NCBI GenBank assembly: GCA_910587295.1
Contig: CAJULP010000068.1
Span: 1-64,000, forward strand
Direction: 5' to 3'
Length of the DNA: 64,000 nt
From: an uncultured Lachnospiraceae bacterium
GTDB lineage: Bacteria > Bacillota > Clostridia > Lachnospirales > Lachnospiraceae
Shown here: one piece after another, positions 35,340 to 44,027 of the stretch
Layout of the letters: the number at the start of each line of letters is the position of its first letter
Numbering within the stretch: position 1 is the first letter of the stretch
Notes under the pieces: model-generated
Told to the model about the DNA's origin: nothing
The model's input: only the letters and a program-made list of their open reading frames with translations
Databases searched by the model: none
Made by a program: the position numbers and the translations under genes

Positions 35340-36047
35340 ATGCGAATACTCATCTGCGATGATGATGATTTGACGATCAAACAGATTAGAAAATATTGTC
35401 AATTCTTTTTTGATAAAATAGAGGTAAAATGTCCGGAACTTGTCTGCTTTTCTGATGGAGAAACACTGCTTTCTGATGAAGGTGAAAAAGACATTCTTTT
35501 TCTTGATATAGAAATGCCCGGAATGAATGGTATCTATGTGGGGAATGAATTAAAAATGCGAAATGAGAATATCATTATTTTCATTGTGACATCACATTCG
35601 GAATATCTTGACGAGGCAATGCGTTTCCATGTGTTTCGCTATCTGTCAAAGCCATTGGATAAACAGCGGTTTTTCCGTAACATGAAAGATGCCGTTGACC
35701 TGTATAACTCCATGACAGTCAAAATCCCAATCGAAACAAAGCAAGGTGTGCATACTCTGCCTGCTTCATCTATCGTAGCAATAGAAGCGCAGGGCAGGAA
35801 AATAACTGTCCATACTGTCAAAGGTGATTTTGAATCCATTCATACCATAAAATATTGGGAAAATCTGCTTCCGAAAAACCACTTTTTCCAGACACACCGC
35901 AGCTTCATTATCAATTTTGAACATGTCACGGATTTTGACCATACGCTTGTACACATGAGTGATAATCAGTTCCATGCCTATCTGACAAAAAGGAAGTACA
36001 GCGCTTTTAAGGAAGCCTATCTTCTCTACCTGGAAAGTACGAGGTAA
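35340..36047 (+). CDS. LytTR-family response regulator
   Basis: A 235-aa AgrA/VirR-type regulator with AAGGGGAAG before the ATG. The receiver domain has CDDDD at the start, phospho-acceptor Asp56 in DILFLDIEMPG, and a conserved lysine in YLSKPLD. The LytTR DNA-binding domain spans about 135-235 (IPIETKQGVHTLPASSIVAIEAQGRKI; FFQTHRSFIINFEHV). Its partner kinase downstream appears disrupted, so signalling is doubtful. Likely targets are the divergent lipoprotein/ABC operon. Confidence 0.92.
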   Translation: MRILICDDDDLTIKQIRKYCQFFFDKIEVKCPELVCFSDGETLLSDEGEKDILFLDIEMPGMNGIYVGNELKMRNENIIIFIVTSHSEYLDEAMRFHVFRYLSKPLDKQRFFRNMKDAVDLYNSMTVKIPIETKQGVHTLPASSIVAIEAQGRKITVHTVKGDFESIHTIKYWENLLPKNHFFQTHRSFIINFEHVTDFDHTLVHMSDNQFHAYLTKRKYSAFKEAYLLYLESTR

Positions 36048-36052
36048 TAGAA

Positions 36053-37092
36053 ATGAAAAATGCCGTTTGTTATTTATTTGGTTTTTTTGTAGAAGCAGTC
36101 ATTCTTTGGCAGTATTCTTCCAGCCTGTTTTCAGCAAGCTGATATTTTTCTCTGTTATCTATATACTGACGCATCTGATGAAAAGCCAGGAGAAAAGCAG
36201 GAAGCAGTATGATAAATCTGTTTTTCTTCTTGCTTTGATTCCTTTATCATCTGTCTTTATCATGTTTACTTTCATAAGCATCGGTGAGGCATTTCCTCTT
36301 TCACCATCGCTTGACTGGATGATGACTGCAGGAGCTGTTCTTCTACTGACATCTAATCTGCTTATGTTTGGAATGAATCAATATCATCAGAAGAAAAATG
36401 AAGAATTTACACAGATGCAGCTATTGCTTCAACAGGAGTCCGACCGTGCGCAGTATTACGAAATGCTGCTTATGCAAAACGAGAACCAGCGTATTTTAAT
36501 CCATGACATTAAAAAGCATCTGCAATCCATTGCCATGCTGAATGAGCAGAGGGAACACGATAAAATAGATGCCTATATCCGACAACTGATACTTTCTTCA
36601 AATCTAAAGGAAGCCTCAAGATTATGCGACCATGAATTGCTTAATTCTATTCTATGCCGCTATATGCAGCAATGTATCAAAGGCCGCATAACCTTTCATG
36701 CCGACATACGAAAAAGGACAGTGGATTTCATTGCCAGCAATGACCTTACTTCCCTGTTTTGTAATCTGCTTGATAATGCCATTGAAGCGGCAGGGATTGT
36801 TCCTAATTCTTTTATTGAAATCAATACAAGCAAGCGCGAAAAAACTCCATTTGTTGTAATAACCGTTATCAACTCATGCAGGACCAATCCTTTTCTCAGT
36901 AAAGGCAGACAACTTTGCACCCAAAAAAGCGACAAAAGAAGGCATGGCTTTGGATTAAAAAGCATACGCAAAACAGTCCAAAAATATCACGGCAACATGC
37001 AGATGTATTACAATAATGATACTTTTACGTTTCATACAATCATAACATTAAAGCAATGCATTACTGAAAGAACTTCTCTTACAATTCATTAA
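36053..37092 (+). pseudogene. Disrupted GHKL (AgrC-like) sensor kinase
   Basis: The natural ATG at 36053, just after the regulator's stop, opens MKNAVCYLFGFFVEAVILWQ and ends at a TGA after 29 codons. The remainder is in another frame: FSKLIFFSVIYILTHL, two more helices, then a coiled-coil, HDIKKHLQSI with the phospho-acceptor His, and the N-box NLLDNAIEA with an ATP-binding end. AgrC-like kinases usually have six to seven helices, so about 80-100 sensor residues seem missing at the break near 36140. Out-of-frame internal deletion is the best reading; the catalytic half is well preserved. Confidence 0.75.
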
Positions 37093-39433
37093 TGGTGTTG
37101 GCAACTTCCATATCCCGGATTCTTTTTGCCGGGGCACGTACGGCCGCAATACAGGATAAAACAACTATCCCGGTGATGACCAAAAGAGGTTTTACCGGAA
37201 CCGACCAGGAACCGCCAAAATGGGAAAAAACAATTTTTACCATAATCAGCCGATGCAGCAATAAGCCCCCCGCGCATCCCAGAAAAATCCCACATACCGC
37301 ATAGGTTACAGCTTCCGCCGCGATCATTTTCGTCATCTGCCAAACACTCATCCCCACAGCCCGCATAATGCCATACTGTTTCATCCTGACTGACACGCTC
37401 ATGGAAATGCTGTTCATAATGTTGAAGACTGTGATCAACGCAATGATCCCCAAAAAGCCATAGACCGCCAGCCGGATTGTCCAGAAGGAAGATTTGGTAT
37501 CCTGATTATCTTCCCGCCGGTCTACAAATTCATTTTCACCTGCCAGGTTCCGTAATGCCTCCACGGTTTCATCCCCCGCCTCTTTTGTAAGCTGCGCATT
37601 CAGCAGCATGTAATCCGTTTCCCCCGTCATTCGGAAAAAAGTCTCTTCCGTGCAGACAATAGCCGGACGATCCTGTGTTCCAATCCCTTCCGACATCACA
37701 CAGGCAACCGTAAGCTCCACATCCCCAACCTTTATCCTGTCACCGGTATTTAAACGGCTGTCCATATGATAAATGGAAGCCACATAATCGGTGTCGCCAA
37801 AAACCTTTTCCCTATCACCGCTGACAATAGACTTCCCGGACCAGTCAAACATATAGTCATCATAGGAAATCAGATCTACGCTGCCCGGCACGCCATTAAT
37901 CTGTGCCGGAACATCATAGCGTATGGCACATCCAAAAACCGCTTCCACCCCCGGCACGTTTCCCATCACTTCCTTCCTGCTCCTGTCAATGGAGTTTGTG
38001 CTATCCGGCGCAGCAATGGAAATATCCGGATTTAAGTCGCTCTCTGACGGAATCAGCCTTCTGGCCAGGTCAAGCCCTGCGGAAAATACCAGAAATAAGG
38101 TTATGGTAAACGCAAATGACAGTGACATCATTGTCATATTCTTCTTTGACACCGCTGCATGGTAAACGCCAAGGGCACTCTCCACTTTGTACAAACGGGT
38201 ATTTGCTGCTCGGGAAAGCTTTTTCCCTGTCTGTGCGTTTCCGGAAACTGCCGCCATGGGAGAGACCCCTGCCGCCCGCTTCGCCGGGGCGTTAGCAGCC
38301 AAAAGTACCGATGCCAGACCGACTAAGATGCCGCTTACTATACCGATCAGGCTCAGCCGGAAGGAAAGATCGCTAAATTCCCCTCCTATTTTATATTTCA
38401 GGACAAGGAATAAGCCCCATGTGACCAGAATGCTCACGCCAAGCCCAATAGGGATAGCGCTTTTACACCAGTTCAGCGCTTCCAGCCTGACAAAATGCAT
38501 CACCTGCTTTTTACTGGCTCCGATACACCGCATCATCCCGAAAAATTTTATCCGTTGGGAGACCGTACTGTTTAAGCAGCTTGAGATCATCAGCCCCCCG
38601 GCAATCAGGATCAGTACAAATACAACCGCCGCAGTCAGATACAAATCGTTTATCGCATGGCTGCCACTTACTCCCGCTGTTCCCATTGTAACGATATTCT
38701 CCCTGATTTCTCCACCACCTGACCCATACCGTTCTTTCAGTCCGGCAACCGCTTTCCTTATGTTGGTTCCTTTTGCAAACCGGACATAGTATGCCGGCTC
38801 TTCTGCTTCCTTATGACAGTCCGCATGATTGGCGGTACATACCGCATCAAGCGCTGATAAGCTCATGTAGGCGGTAACACCGTCATACTTTTTGTTATAC
38901 ACCTGCCATTCATCCACACAAAACCCCGTTACCCTGTAAACAAAATCCCCTGCCGGGGTACGGATAGTGACATTGTCGCCCGTGCACACGCCCAGCCGTT
39001 CTTTGGCGCTTTCATTCAGCATCACTTCCTGGTCATTTCGTGGGAAATCCCCCTCCCACTCATACTCCCTTATGTCGTCTAGATAGGAAAGCTCCGCTCC
39101 GTATAGGACCACCCTTTTATCACCGATCTGGTATCCTTCATAAATATCTTCCCCGAATGAGCGCAGCCACGCCGATGCCTCCACTTCTTCTGCGGCTGCG
39201 ATTTCTTTTGCCTCTTCATCCGAAATACCGCTTATCATAATATGATGGCTCCCGTGCTTTTTCACCATCACCGCTTCCTCACTTTTCACCATGATCTCCG
39301 CAAAGGAAAACACCGTGGTCACCAGAAAAACCGTAAAGATGATGCAAAGCAGAGTCAGGCGGTTTTGCTTCCTCCTGGCTCTTGCGCAGACAGGAATCAG
39401 GCCTAAATAGCTTTTCATGTCAAATGTTCTCAT
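37079..39433 (-). CDS. MacB/FtsX-type ABC permease
   Basis: About 784 aa from the ATG at 39433, overlapping the ATPase stop by 4 bp (ATGA); GGAGG precedes it. An N-terminal helix is followed by a large extracellular domain (about 60-260), three helices with FFGMMRCIGASKKQVMHF, a second extracellular domain (about 470-630), and three C-terminal helices with QYGIMRAVGMSVWQM. This duplicated FtsX arrangement is normal for export or peptide-resistance pumps. The gene ends 14 bp into the end of the kinase remnant (convergent). Confidence 0.9.
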   Translation of the reverse strand: MRTFDMKSYLGLIPVCARARRKQNRLTLLCIIFTVFLVTTVFSFAEIMVKSEEAVMVKKHGSHHIMISGISDEEAKEIAAAEEVEASAWLRSFGEDIYEGYQIGDKRVVLYGAELSYLDDIREYEWEGDFPRNDQEVMLNESAKERLGVCTGDNVTIRTPAGDFVYRVTGFCVDEWQVYNKKYDGVTAYMSLSALDAVCTANHADCHKEAEEPAYYVRFAKGTNIRKAVAGLKERYGSGGGEIRENIVTMGTAGVSGSHAINDLYLTAAVVFVLILIAGGLMISSCLNSTVSQRIKFFGMMRCIGASKKQVMHFVRLEALNWCKSAIPIGLGVSILVTWGLFLVLKYKIGGEFSDLSFRLSLIGIVSGILVGLASVLLAANAPAKRAAGVSPMAAVSGNAQTGKKLSRAANTRLYKVESALGVYHAAVSKKNMTMMSLSFAFTITLFLVFSAGLDLARRLIPSESDLNPDISIAAPDSTNSIDRSRKEVMGNVPGVEAVFGCAIRYDVPAQINGVPGSVDLISYDDYMFDWSGKSIVSGDREKVFGDTDYVASIYHMDSRLNTGDRIKVGDVELTVACVMSEGIGTQDRPAIVCTEETFFRMTGETDYMLLNAQLTKEAGDETVEALRNLAGENEFVDRREDNQDTKSSFWTIRLAVYGFLGIIALITVFNIMNSISMSVSVRMKQYGIMRAVGMSVWQMTKMIAAEAVTYAVCGIFLGCAGGLLLHRLIMVKIVFSHFGGSWSVPVKPLLVITGIVVLSCIAAVRAPAKRIRDMEVANTINEL

Positions 39434-40113
39434 TCCAAACACCTCCCTAAATCTGTCAGCACCCCGTCTGATACCTGCAGTACTCGATCCGCAGACTGCG
39501 CAATGGTGCGGTTATGGGTGATCATAATGATGGTCTGCTCATATTTTCTGGATGCATTTTTTAAAAGGGCGATCACCTCGCTGCTGTTTTGGGTATCCAA
39601 ATTTCCTGTGGGTTCGTCCGCAAGGATCAAGGACGGTCTGGTGATCAGCGCACGCCCGATCGCCACCCTCTGCTGCTGCCCGCCGGACAGCTGGCTTGGC
39701 AGATGGTTCCTGCGCTCCCTTAAGTTTAACACCGTCAGCAGTTCCTCCAGATACTTCGAGTCCGGCTTCCGGTAATCCAAAAGCATCGGGAAAACAATGT
39801 TCTGCTCCACCGTAAGCTCTGGAACCAGATTAAATGCCTGAAAGATAAAACCGATATTTCTCCGGCGGAAAATGGTAAGCGCATGATCATTCATGGCAAA
39901 GGTATCCTTGCCGTCAATCAGCACCTTGCCGGAAGTCGGCGTATCCAGCCCACCGAGCATATTAAGTAGAGTGCTCTTGCCGGAACCGGATTCTCCAACC
40001 ACCGCCACATATTCCCCCTTAGGTACGGAAAAGCTCACATTTTTCAACGCATAAACTGCCGCCTCGCCGCTGCCATAAGTCTTGCAAATTTGGTTGACCT
40101 CCAATAAATTCAT
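39430..40113 (-). CDS. MacB/LolD-type ABC ATP-binding protein
   Basis: A 227-aa ATPase: Walker A GESGSGKS, Q-loop FIFQAFNLV, signature LSGGQQQR, Walker B LILADEPTGNLD and His switch ITHNRT. It is coupled to the FtsX-type permease downstream and lies downstream of the two-component pair. A copy of the 12-bp operator at 40187-40198 sits just upstream, so the local response regulator probably controls it. Confidence 0.92.
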   Translation of the reverse strand: MNLLEVNQICKTYGSGEAAVYALKNVSFSVPKGEYVAVVGESGSGKSTLLNMLGGLDTPTSGKVLIDGKDTFAMNDHALTIFRRRNIGFIFQAFNLVPELTVEQNIVFPMLLDYRKPDSKYLEELLTVLNLRERRNHLPSQLSGGQQQRVAIGRALITRPSLILADEPTGNLDTQNSSEVIALLKNASRKYEQTIIMITHNRTIAQSADRVLQVSDGVLTDLGRCLE

Positions 40114-40186
40114 TGTGTAAACACCTCTTTCTCTAAGATTTCTCTTAGCATATCATCCTTACCTTACACCAATATGACTGCCAGAC

Positions 40187-40198
40187 TACAATTTTGTA
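40187..40198. promoter_or_regulatory. Operator copy upstream of the ABC pair
   Basis: TACAATTTTGTA (TACAA-N2-TTGTA palindrome), identical to the copy at 42065-42076 upstream of the response regulator. Located about 75 bp before the ATPase ATG, within the gap after the kinase gene. Confidence 0.6.
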
Positions 40199-40200
40199 AG

Positions 40201-41232
40201 CTATGGCCCTGTCAGGAAATTTATCGTAAAACAAGTTTCTGCCCCTAAACGGCTTTTTACCTCTATAGTTCCATTATGGGCTTCCACGATTGCCTTGGCT
40301 AAAGGCAGCCCAAGCCCGGCACCTTGTGTATCCTTAGAAAACCGGCTTCGGTAAAACCGCTTAAAGATATGGTACAGATCCTCCGGATGGATACCGCACC
40401 CATTGTCCTTCACCGTGATCTGGACAAGGGAAATAAATGCCTTCCATTCTATCAAGATGCACCCCCCTGCCCCGGTGTGGTCAAATGCGTTTTTGACCAC
40501 ATTGCTTACCGCTTCCATCAGCCAGACGCGGTCGCAAAACAGGGATACCTCATCGGAACCTGCTAAGATCATTTCCTTTTGTTCCTCTTTTGCCCGGCAT
40601 GAAAAATGCAGTTGTATATCTTCCATCATATCCGCCACATTTTCCACCTTTTTTTCAAACACAATAGAGCCGGCATCCAGTCTGGCGATCTTTAGCAGGT
40701 TTTGTATCAGCATTTCCATCCTGTCAAGCTCCCGTTCCGATAACGTCGCATACTCTTCGATGGCAGGAAAGTCTTTTGCCTCCTCCTGCAGCAGACTGTT
40801 ATAAATATTTAAGGCCGCAAGCGGTGTTTTTAGCTGGTGGGAAATATCCGAGATCGTGTTTTTCAGGGATTCTTTCGCCGCCTGTTCCTTTTGCGCATGA
40901 GCGTTTAAAACGGAAGCCAGCGTATTTACCCGGTGGAACAGCCAGTACATTTCCCCTTCCCTGTCACAGTCTATCCGGGCATTGCTGTTCCCATCAAGAT
41001 AAGCGTTTACCTTAGACGCCGCCTGTTCCATGATCTTGTTTTGCTTTGCCACATACCAAAAGCCAACAGCCAGGATACCGCCTGCCATCAATAAAAAAAG
41101 GGGCAGCATCCACAAAGCGCCTCCCCCGTAAACAACCCAAGCCCCTAACTGAAACAACAGGCCAAAACCTGCCATAATGCCAGCCATGGCAAGAAAAAAA
41201 TGTCTGGTTTCTTTCTCTGCTAATATTTTCAT
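40201..41232 (-). CDS. Membrane sensor histidine kinase
   Basis: A 343-aa kinase coupled by a 4-bp overlap to the regulator. Two adjacent helices (about 11-34 and 40-61) with almost no extracellular loop make it an intramembrane-sensing type. A short HAMP-like region is followed by SDISHQLKTPLAAL with phospho-acceptor His132, the N-box NVVKNAFDH, the G1 box VKDNGCGI and the G2 box GAGLGLPLAK. Such kinases usually sense cell-envelope stress through a linked BceAB/MacB transporter, as found just downstream. Confidence 0.92.
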   Translation of the reverse strand: MKILAEKETRHFFLAMAGIMAGFGLLFQLGAWVVYGGGALWMLPLFLLMAGGILAVGFWYVAKQNKIMEQAASKVNAYLDGNSNARIDCDREGEMYWLFHRVNTLASVLNAHAQKEQAAKESLKNTISDISHQLKTPLAALNIYNSLLQEEAKDFPAIEEYATLSERELDRMEMLIQNLLKIARLDAGSIVFEKKVENVADMMEDIQLHFSCRAKEEQKEMILAGSDEVSLFCDRVWLMEAVSNVVKNAFDHTGAGGCILIEWKAFISLVQITVKDNGCGIHPEDLYHIFKRFYRSRFSKDTQGAGLGLPLAKAIVEAHNGTIEVKSRLGAETCFTINFLTGP

Positions 41233-41990
41233 CGCAATACCTCATTCCACTTGTATCCCATACCCCTCACCGTCAGGATCATCCTCGGGCTTCCGGGATC
41301 GTCCTCCACCTTGATCCGCAGTCTGCGGATGTAGACGGTAAGCGTATTGTTATCAATATAATTCCCCTCACAATCCCACAGCTTATCTAAAATTTTTCCC
41401 TTGGAAAGGATGGTATTGGGATTTTGCATCAAAAGACACAATAACTTATACTCTCCTGCTGTCAGATCCAGCAGTTTTCCGTTTTTGTACGCCTGCCCCT
41501 GTAACAGCATCACTTTGATCCCATTAGAGCACAGTTCCGTTTCCGTTCCTCCAAAATCCTTTGCCCGGCGGAGCAGCGCATGGATTCTCGAGATCAGCAC
41601 ACCCAGCTTAAAAGGCTTGGTGATATAATCGTCGCCGCCTATATCCAGCCCCGTGACAATATTCATTTCCTCGTCCGATGCAGTCAAAAAAATAATGGGC
41701 ACCTTGGAAGTTTTCCGCACCTTTTGACAGAAGTCGAAACCGGAACCGTCCGGCAGGGTGACATCTAAAACAAGTAAATCATATTTACTCCCCTGCACAC
41801 CACCCGTTCCAAAAGCCCCTGCCCCGGAAGCTTCTGTTCTGGCACCCTCTGCCCAGGCGGCTTCCGACCAGGCGGCCTCCGCCTTCTCTACCGTCCTAGC
41901 CACATCCAATTCAAATCCCTGCTTTTTCAACGCAAGGGATAATCCGTTTACCAAGCTTAAGTCATCTTCCAAAAGCAAGATCCTGCTCAT
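41229..41990 (-). CDS. OmpR-family response regulator with low-complexity insert
   Basis: About 253 aa from the ATG at 41990 (AAGGAAGG upstream). The receiver has LLLEDD at 6-10 and phospho-acceptor Asp76 in LLVLDVTLP; the winged-helix DNA-binding domain spans about 155-253 (LDLTAGEYKLLCLLMQN; TLTVYIRRLRIKVEDD). Between alpha-2 and beta-3 there is an Ala/Gly/Glu-rich stretch (about 41-68, starting WSEAAWAEGARTEA) that normal family members lack; it contains a short tandem repeat at DNA level. The insert sits on the surface before the phosphorylation strand, so the protein may still work. Confidence 0.9.
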   Translation of the reverse strand: MSRILLLEDDLSLVNGLSLALKKQGFELDVARTVEKAEAAWSEAAWAEGARTEASGAGAFGTGGVQGSKYDLLVLDVTLPDGSGFDFCQKVRKTSKVPIIFLTASDEEMNIVTGLDIGGDDYITKPFKLGVLISRIHALLRRAKDFGGTETELCSNGIKVMLLQGQAYKNGKLLDLTAGEYKLLCLLMQNPNTILSKGKILDKLWDCEGNYIDNNTLTVYIRRLRIKVEDDPGSPRMILTVRGMGYKWNEVLR

Positions 41991-42033
41991 CTTTCCTTCC
42001 TTTCCCTGATAACTTTTAAAATGTAGTAATATC

Positions 42034-42062
42034 ATTATAATTGCCCAAATTGCTTATGGCAA
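42034..42062 (-). promoter_or_regulatory. Promoter of the two-component pair
   Basis: Minus strand TTGCCA (42062-42057), 17-bp spacer, TATAAT (42039-42034). The operator at 42065-42076 abuts the -35, the position expected for an activator. Confidence 0.65.
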
Positions 42063-42064
42063 AT

Positions 42065-42076
42065 TACAATTTTGTA
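42065..42076. promoter_or_regulatory. Operator copy upstream of the response regulator
   Basis: TACAATTTTGTA, identical to the copy at 40187-40198; immediately upstream of the -35 element of the regulator promoter. Confidence 0.6.
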
Positions 42077-42150
42077 GGAATTTCCCTGTCTGGTTCCAGC
42101 AGAAATCTCCCTTTACCTATAATAGACAACAGTGTCGGATATAATATAAT

Positions 42151-42273
42151 AGCAGCGGCAAAAGCAAATGCCACGCAAGATTTGCCCTGCCCGTTTACGA
42201 TGAAAATGGAAAAATGTACTTATATGACATTCTGGACATAAAAAAAGAAACAAGCAACCCGCTTGAGCTGTAA
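42151..42273 (+). pseudogene. Tail fragment of a mobile-element polyvalent protein
   Basis: An open stretch of 40 codons ending ...LPVYDENGKMYLYDILD...TSNPLEL-stop, with no start codon or ribosome site. The ending resembles the C-terminus of the large polyvalent/LtrC-like proteins carried by integrative elements of Clostridia. Only the tail remains, so this is a fossil. Recognised by memory of the motif, not by search. Confidence 0.45.
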
Positions 42274-42443
42274 CAGCTGTACACGACACAAAACCCGCTT
42301 CTCTTTGATTATTATTTTATGCCGAAGGATTTTTTTGTCAATATATTTCCATTTTTTTTAATTCCAAACGTAACAATTCAACCATGCCGTTTCCTCTGCT
42401 GCAATGCTTCATTTTTTATAACCCATCAACGAATAACTCCTTA
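42274..42443. other. AT-rich spacer between mobile-element remnants
   Basis: No gene or clear site; T-rich stretches only (ATTTTTTTTAATTCC). The palindrome GAGCTGTAACAGCTG around the stop of the previous fragment is short and of unclear meaning. Confidence 0.4.
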
Positions 42444-42495
42444 AGTCTCAAGTCAGTCTCAAAATTATATGAAAAAATGAGACTGATTTGAGACT
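42444..42495. repeat. 18-bp inverted repeat with a third half-copy
   Basis: AGTCTCAAGTCAGTCTCA (42444-42461) and its near-exact inverse (42478-42495, one mismatch) flank a 16-bp AT loop. A further TTGAGACTGAG follows at 42499-42509. It lies directly downstream of the HTH fragment on the minus strand. Confidence 0.65.
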
Positions 42496-42512
42496 TGCTT
42501 GAGACTGAGATT

Positions 42513-42659
42513 TTATAAAGTCCATGTTGAGGTGTTTTTATCATATGATGCACCTGTAACTCTTTTAATTTTAGCATAATCTCTGAACACAGTTGCTCTC
42601 GAAATATCCAGTTCCGCCATGACCTGCTCCACTGACAGATGAATATTTTCACAAATCAT
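42513..42659 (-). CDS. Small HTH DNA-binding protein or fragment
   Basis: A 48-aa frame starting ATG at 42659: SVEQVMAELDISRATVFRDY is a clear helix-turn-helix, followed by KRVTGASYDKNTSTWTL. The arrangement resembles the N-terminal HTH of DeoR/HTH_11 proteins found on mobile elements, so it may be a truncated gene. There is no strong ribosome site (GGAAAT). It is divergent from the Abi remnant. Confidence 0.5.
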   Translation of the reverse strand: MICENIHLSVEQVMAELDISRATVFRDYAKIKRVTGASYDKNTSTWTL

Positions 42660-42700
42660 ATTTCCGTCTACCGAATTTTAAAAAATAAAACATATGTTCC

Positions 42701-42728
42701 TTGACATTTTTCTGTTTTGTGGTATTAT
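42701..42728 (+). promoter_or_regulatory. Promoter of the Abi leader
   Basis: TTGACA (42701-42706), 16-bp spacer, TATTAT (42723-42728) with an extended TGG before it. Transcription would start near 42735. Confidence 0.6.
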
Positions 42729-42741
42729 TTATGTAACATCT

Positions 42742-42789
42742 CCCTCAGGCCTCTGTGGAAACACACGCACACTTGAGGGCGTTTTGTTT
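42742..42789 (+). ncRNA. Structured leader with terminator-like stem upstream of the Abi gene
   Basis: Outer stem CCCTCAGG/CTTGAGGG (42742-42749 with 42772-42779, one G-U), inner TGTG-GAAA-CACA hairpin (42754-42765), then CGTTTTGTTT. Preceded by a good promoter and followed directly by the Abi ribosome site, it looks like a short RNA ending at a partial terminator. Confidence 0.5.
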
Positions 42790-42804
42790 ATAAGGAGCAA
42801 TGAT

Positions 42805-43685
42805 TTGGCAGATAAGGATTTTAAGACAATTGAAGAACAGCTGGAAATCCTCCGTTCCCGCGGTCTCACCATCAATGATGAATCCCAGGCAAAAGATTTC
42901 CTGCTGAACAATAATTACTACCGGATCAGCGGCTATTCGCTGACCCTCCGTAAACATAACATCTTTTCCAAATCTGCTACATTCCAAAATATTATTGATA
43001 TTTATCACTTTGACCACGAATTCAGGCACATCATCCTACAATATCTTGAAGCGATCGAAGTGCAGATGAAATCCGTATATGCTTATGAATTCACAAAAGT
43101 TCACGGACCTGTCGGCTATCTTGACCTTAACTTTTTTACCAACAAAACCAAACACCAAGAAATCATCGCCAAAGCAGAGCAACAGAAAATGAGCCGGCTC
43201 CCCCATGAAGCCTATCTGAAACACTTTGTGAATGATCTACAGCAGGATATTCCCTTATAGGCATACGTTGATTTATTTACTATATCCGACATCTCGTTTT
43301 TTACTCTATTTCTGAGCAACCCATCAAGGATACCGTTGCTCATACTTTTGGTCTGACTATGAACAAGGGGGCTTCTATCCTCGGAAGCTACATGCACAGC
43401 ATGACGATCATCCGAAATCTGTGCGCACACGGAAGCCGGATCTATAACCGCCTTTTTGAGCAGAAGCCCTCCCTCAACAAAAGGGAAAAGGCGCTGCTGA
43501 TGAGAGACAGCAGCGGAAATATTGACAATGCACATTTTTATGGTTTCTTTCTCGTCATGAAACGACTGCTTTCTGCCGATAAATTCAATGAAATGAAGAA
43601 ATCCGTCATTGCATTGACAGAAAAGTATCCCTTTGTCCGGATGGATTATTACGGTTTCCGCAGTGACTGGCAACAAAAAATATAA
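42805..43685 (+). pseudogene. Abi-family (Abi_2/AbiF-like) phage-defence gene, doubly disrupted
   Basis: Start TTG at 42805 with AAGGAG 7 bp upstream. The first 151 codons encode a typical Abi_2 protein (FLLNNNYYRISGYSL; FDHEFRHIILQYLEAIEVQMKS), then the expected Trp after DIPL is TAG (43258-43260). Further on AYVDLFTISDISFF is in frame, but a T6 tract at 43297-43302 is one T short; adding one T restores YSISEQPIKDTVAHTFGLTMNKGAS and the conserved end (RNLCAHGSRIYN). So there is one nonsense and one frameshift lesion. The intact protein would be about 293 aa. Such proteins cause abortive infection. Confidence 0.85.
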
Positions 43686-43763
43686 TAAAATCTCCATAGC
43701 CGCATATACTATCTACGACTTCTCCCACGAGCCGGTTTCCAGCGCAATATTGTGGGCGGTCTG

Positions 43764-43794
43764 GAGCCGGGGTTCTTCCCCGGCTCTCTTTTTT
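43764..43794 (+). terminator. Terminator of the Abi gene
   Basis: 9-bp GC-rich stem GAGCCGGGG/CCCCGGCTC with a TTCTT loop, followed by TCTTTTTTC. Confidence 0.85.
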
Positions 43795-43847
43795 CAGTAC
43801 TTCCCCACATCCGTGAATCTTCAACCTGCATCACCGATTTGCCCCTG

Positions 43848-44027
43848 TCAGAGGATCACGAACCCCCTGGAATCATAAACGGATTTCCCTTTCTCACTCC
43901 CGCAGCGAATTGCCCTGTCTAGCCCCATGTTCGCTGCAATGGCACCGTCATTCTTCTTCGTGAACTTCTCTTTGTCCTCCTTGATGTTCCCAGTAGGGGG
44001 CTTTTTGTTCCCTCCCGAAAATACTTT
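43848..44027 (-). pseudogene. Open-frame remnant following the sigma-like gene
   Basis: After the sigma-like stop the same frame stays open for 59 codons (...GGNKKPPTGNIKEDKEKF...NMGLDRAIRCGSEKG...) with coding-like composition and no start codon. Probably part of a lost mobile-element gene. No family recognised. Confidence 0.3.

Noticed and set aside
42041..42241. 66-aa open frame after the response-regulator promoter
   Set aside because: Crosses the promoter and operator and is in a different frame from the recognisable polyvalent-protein tail.
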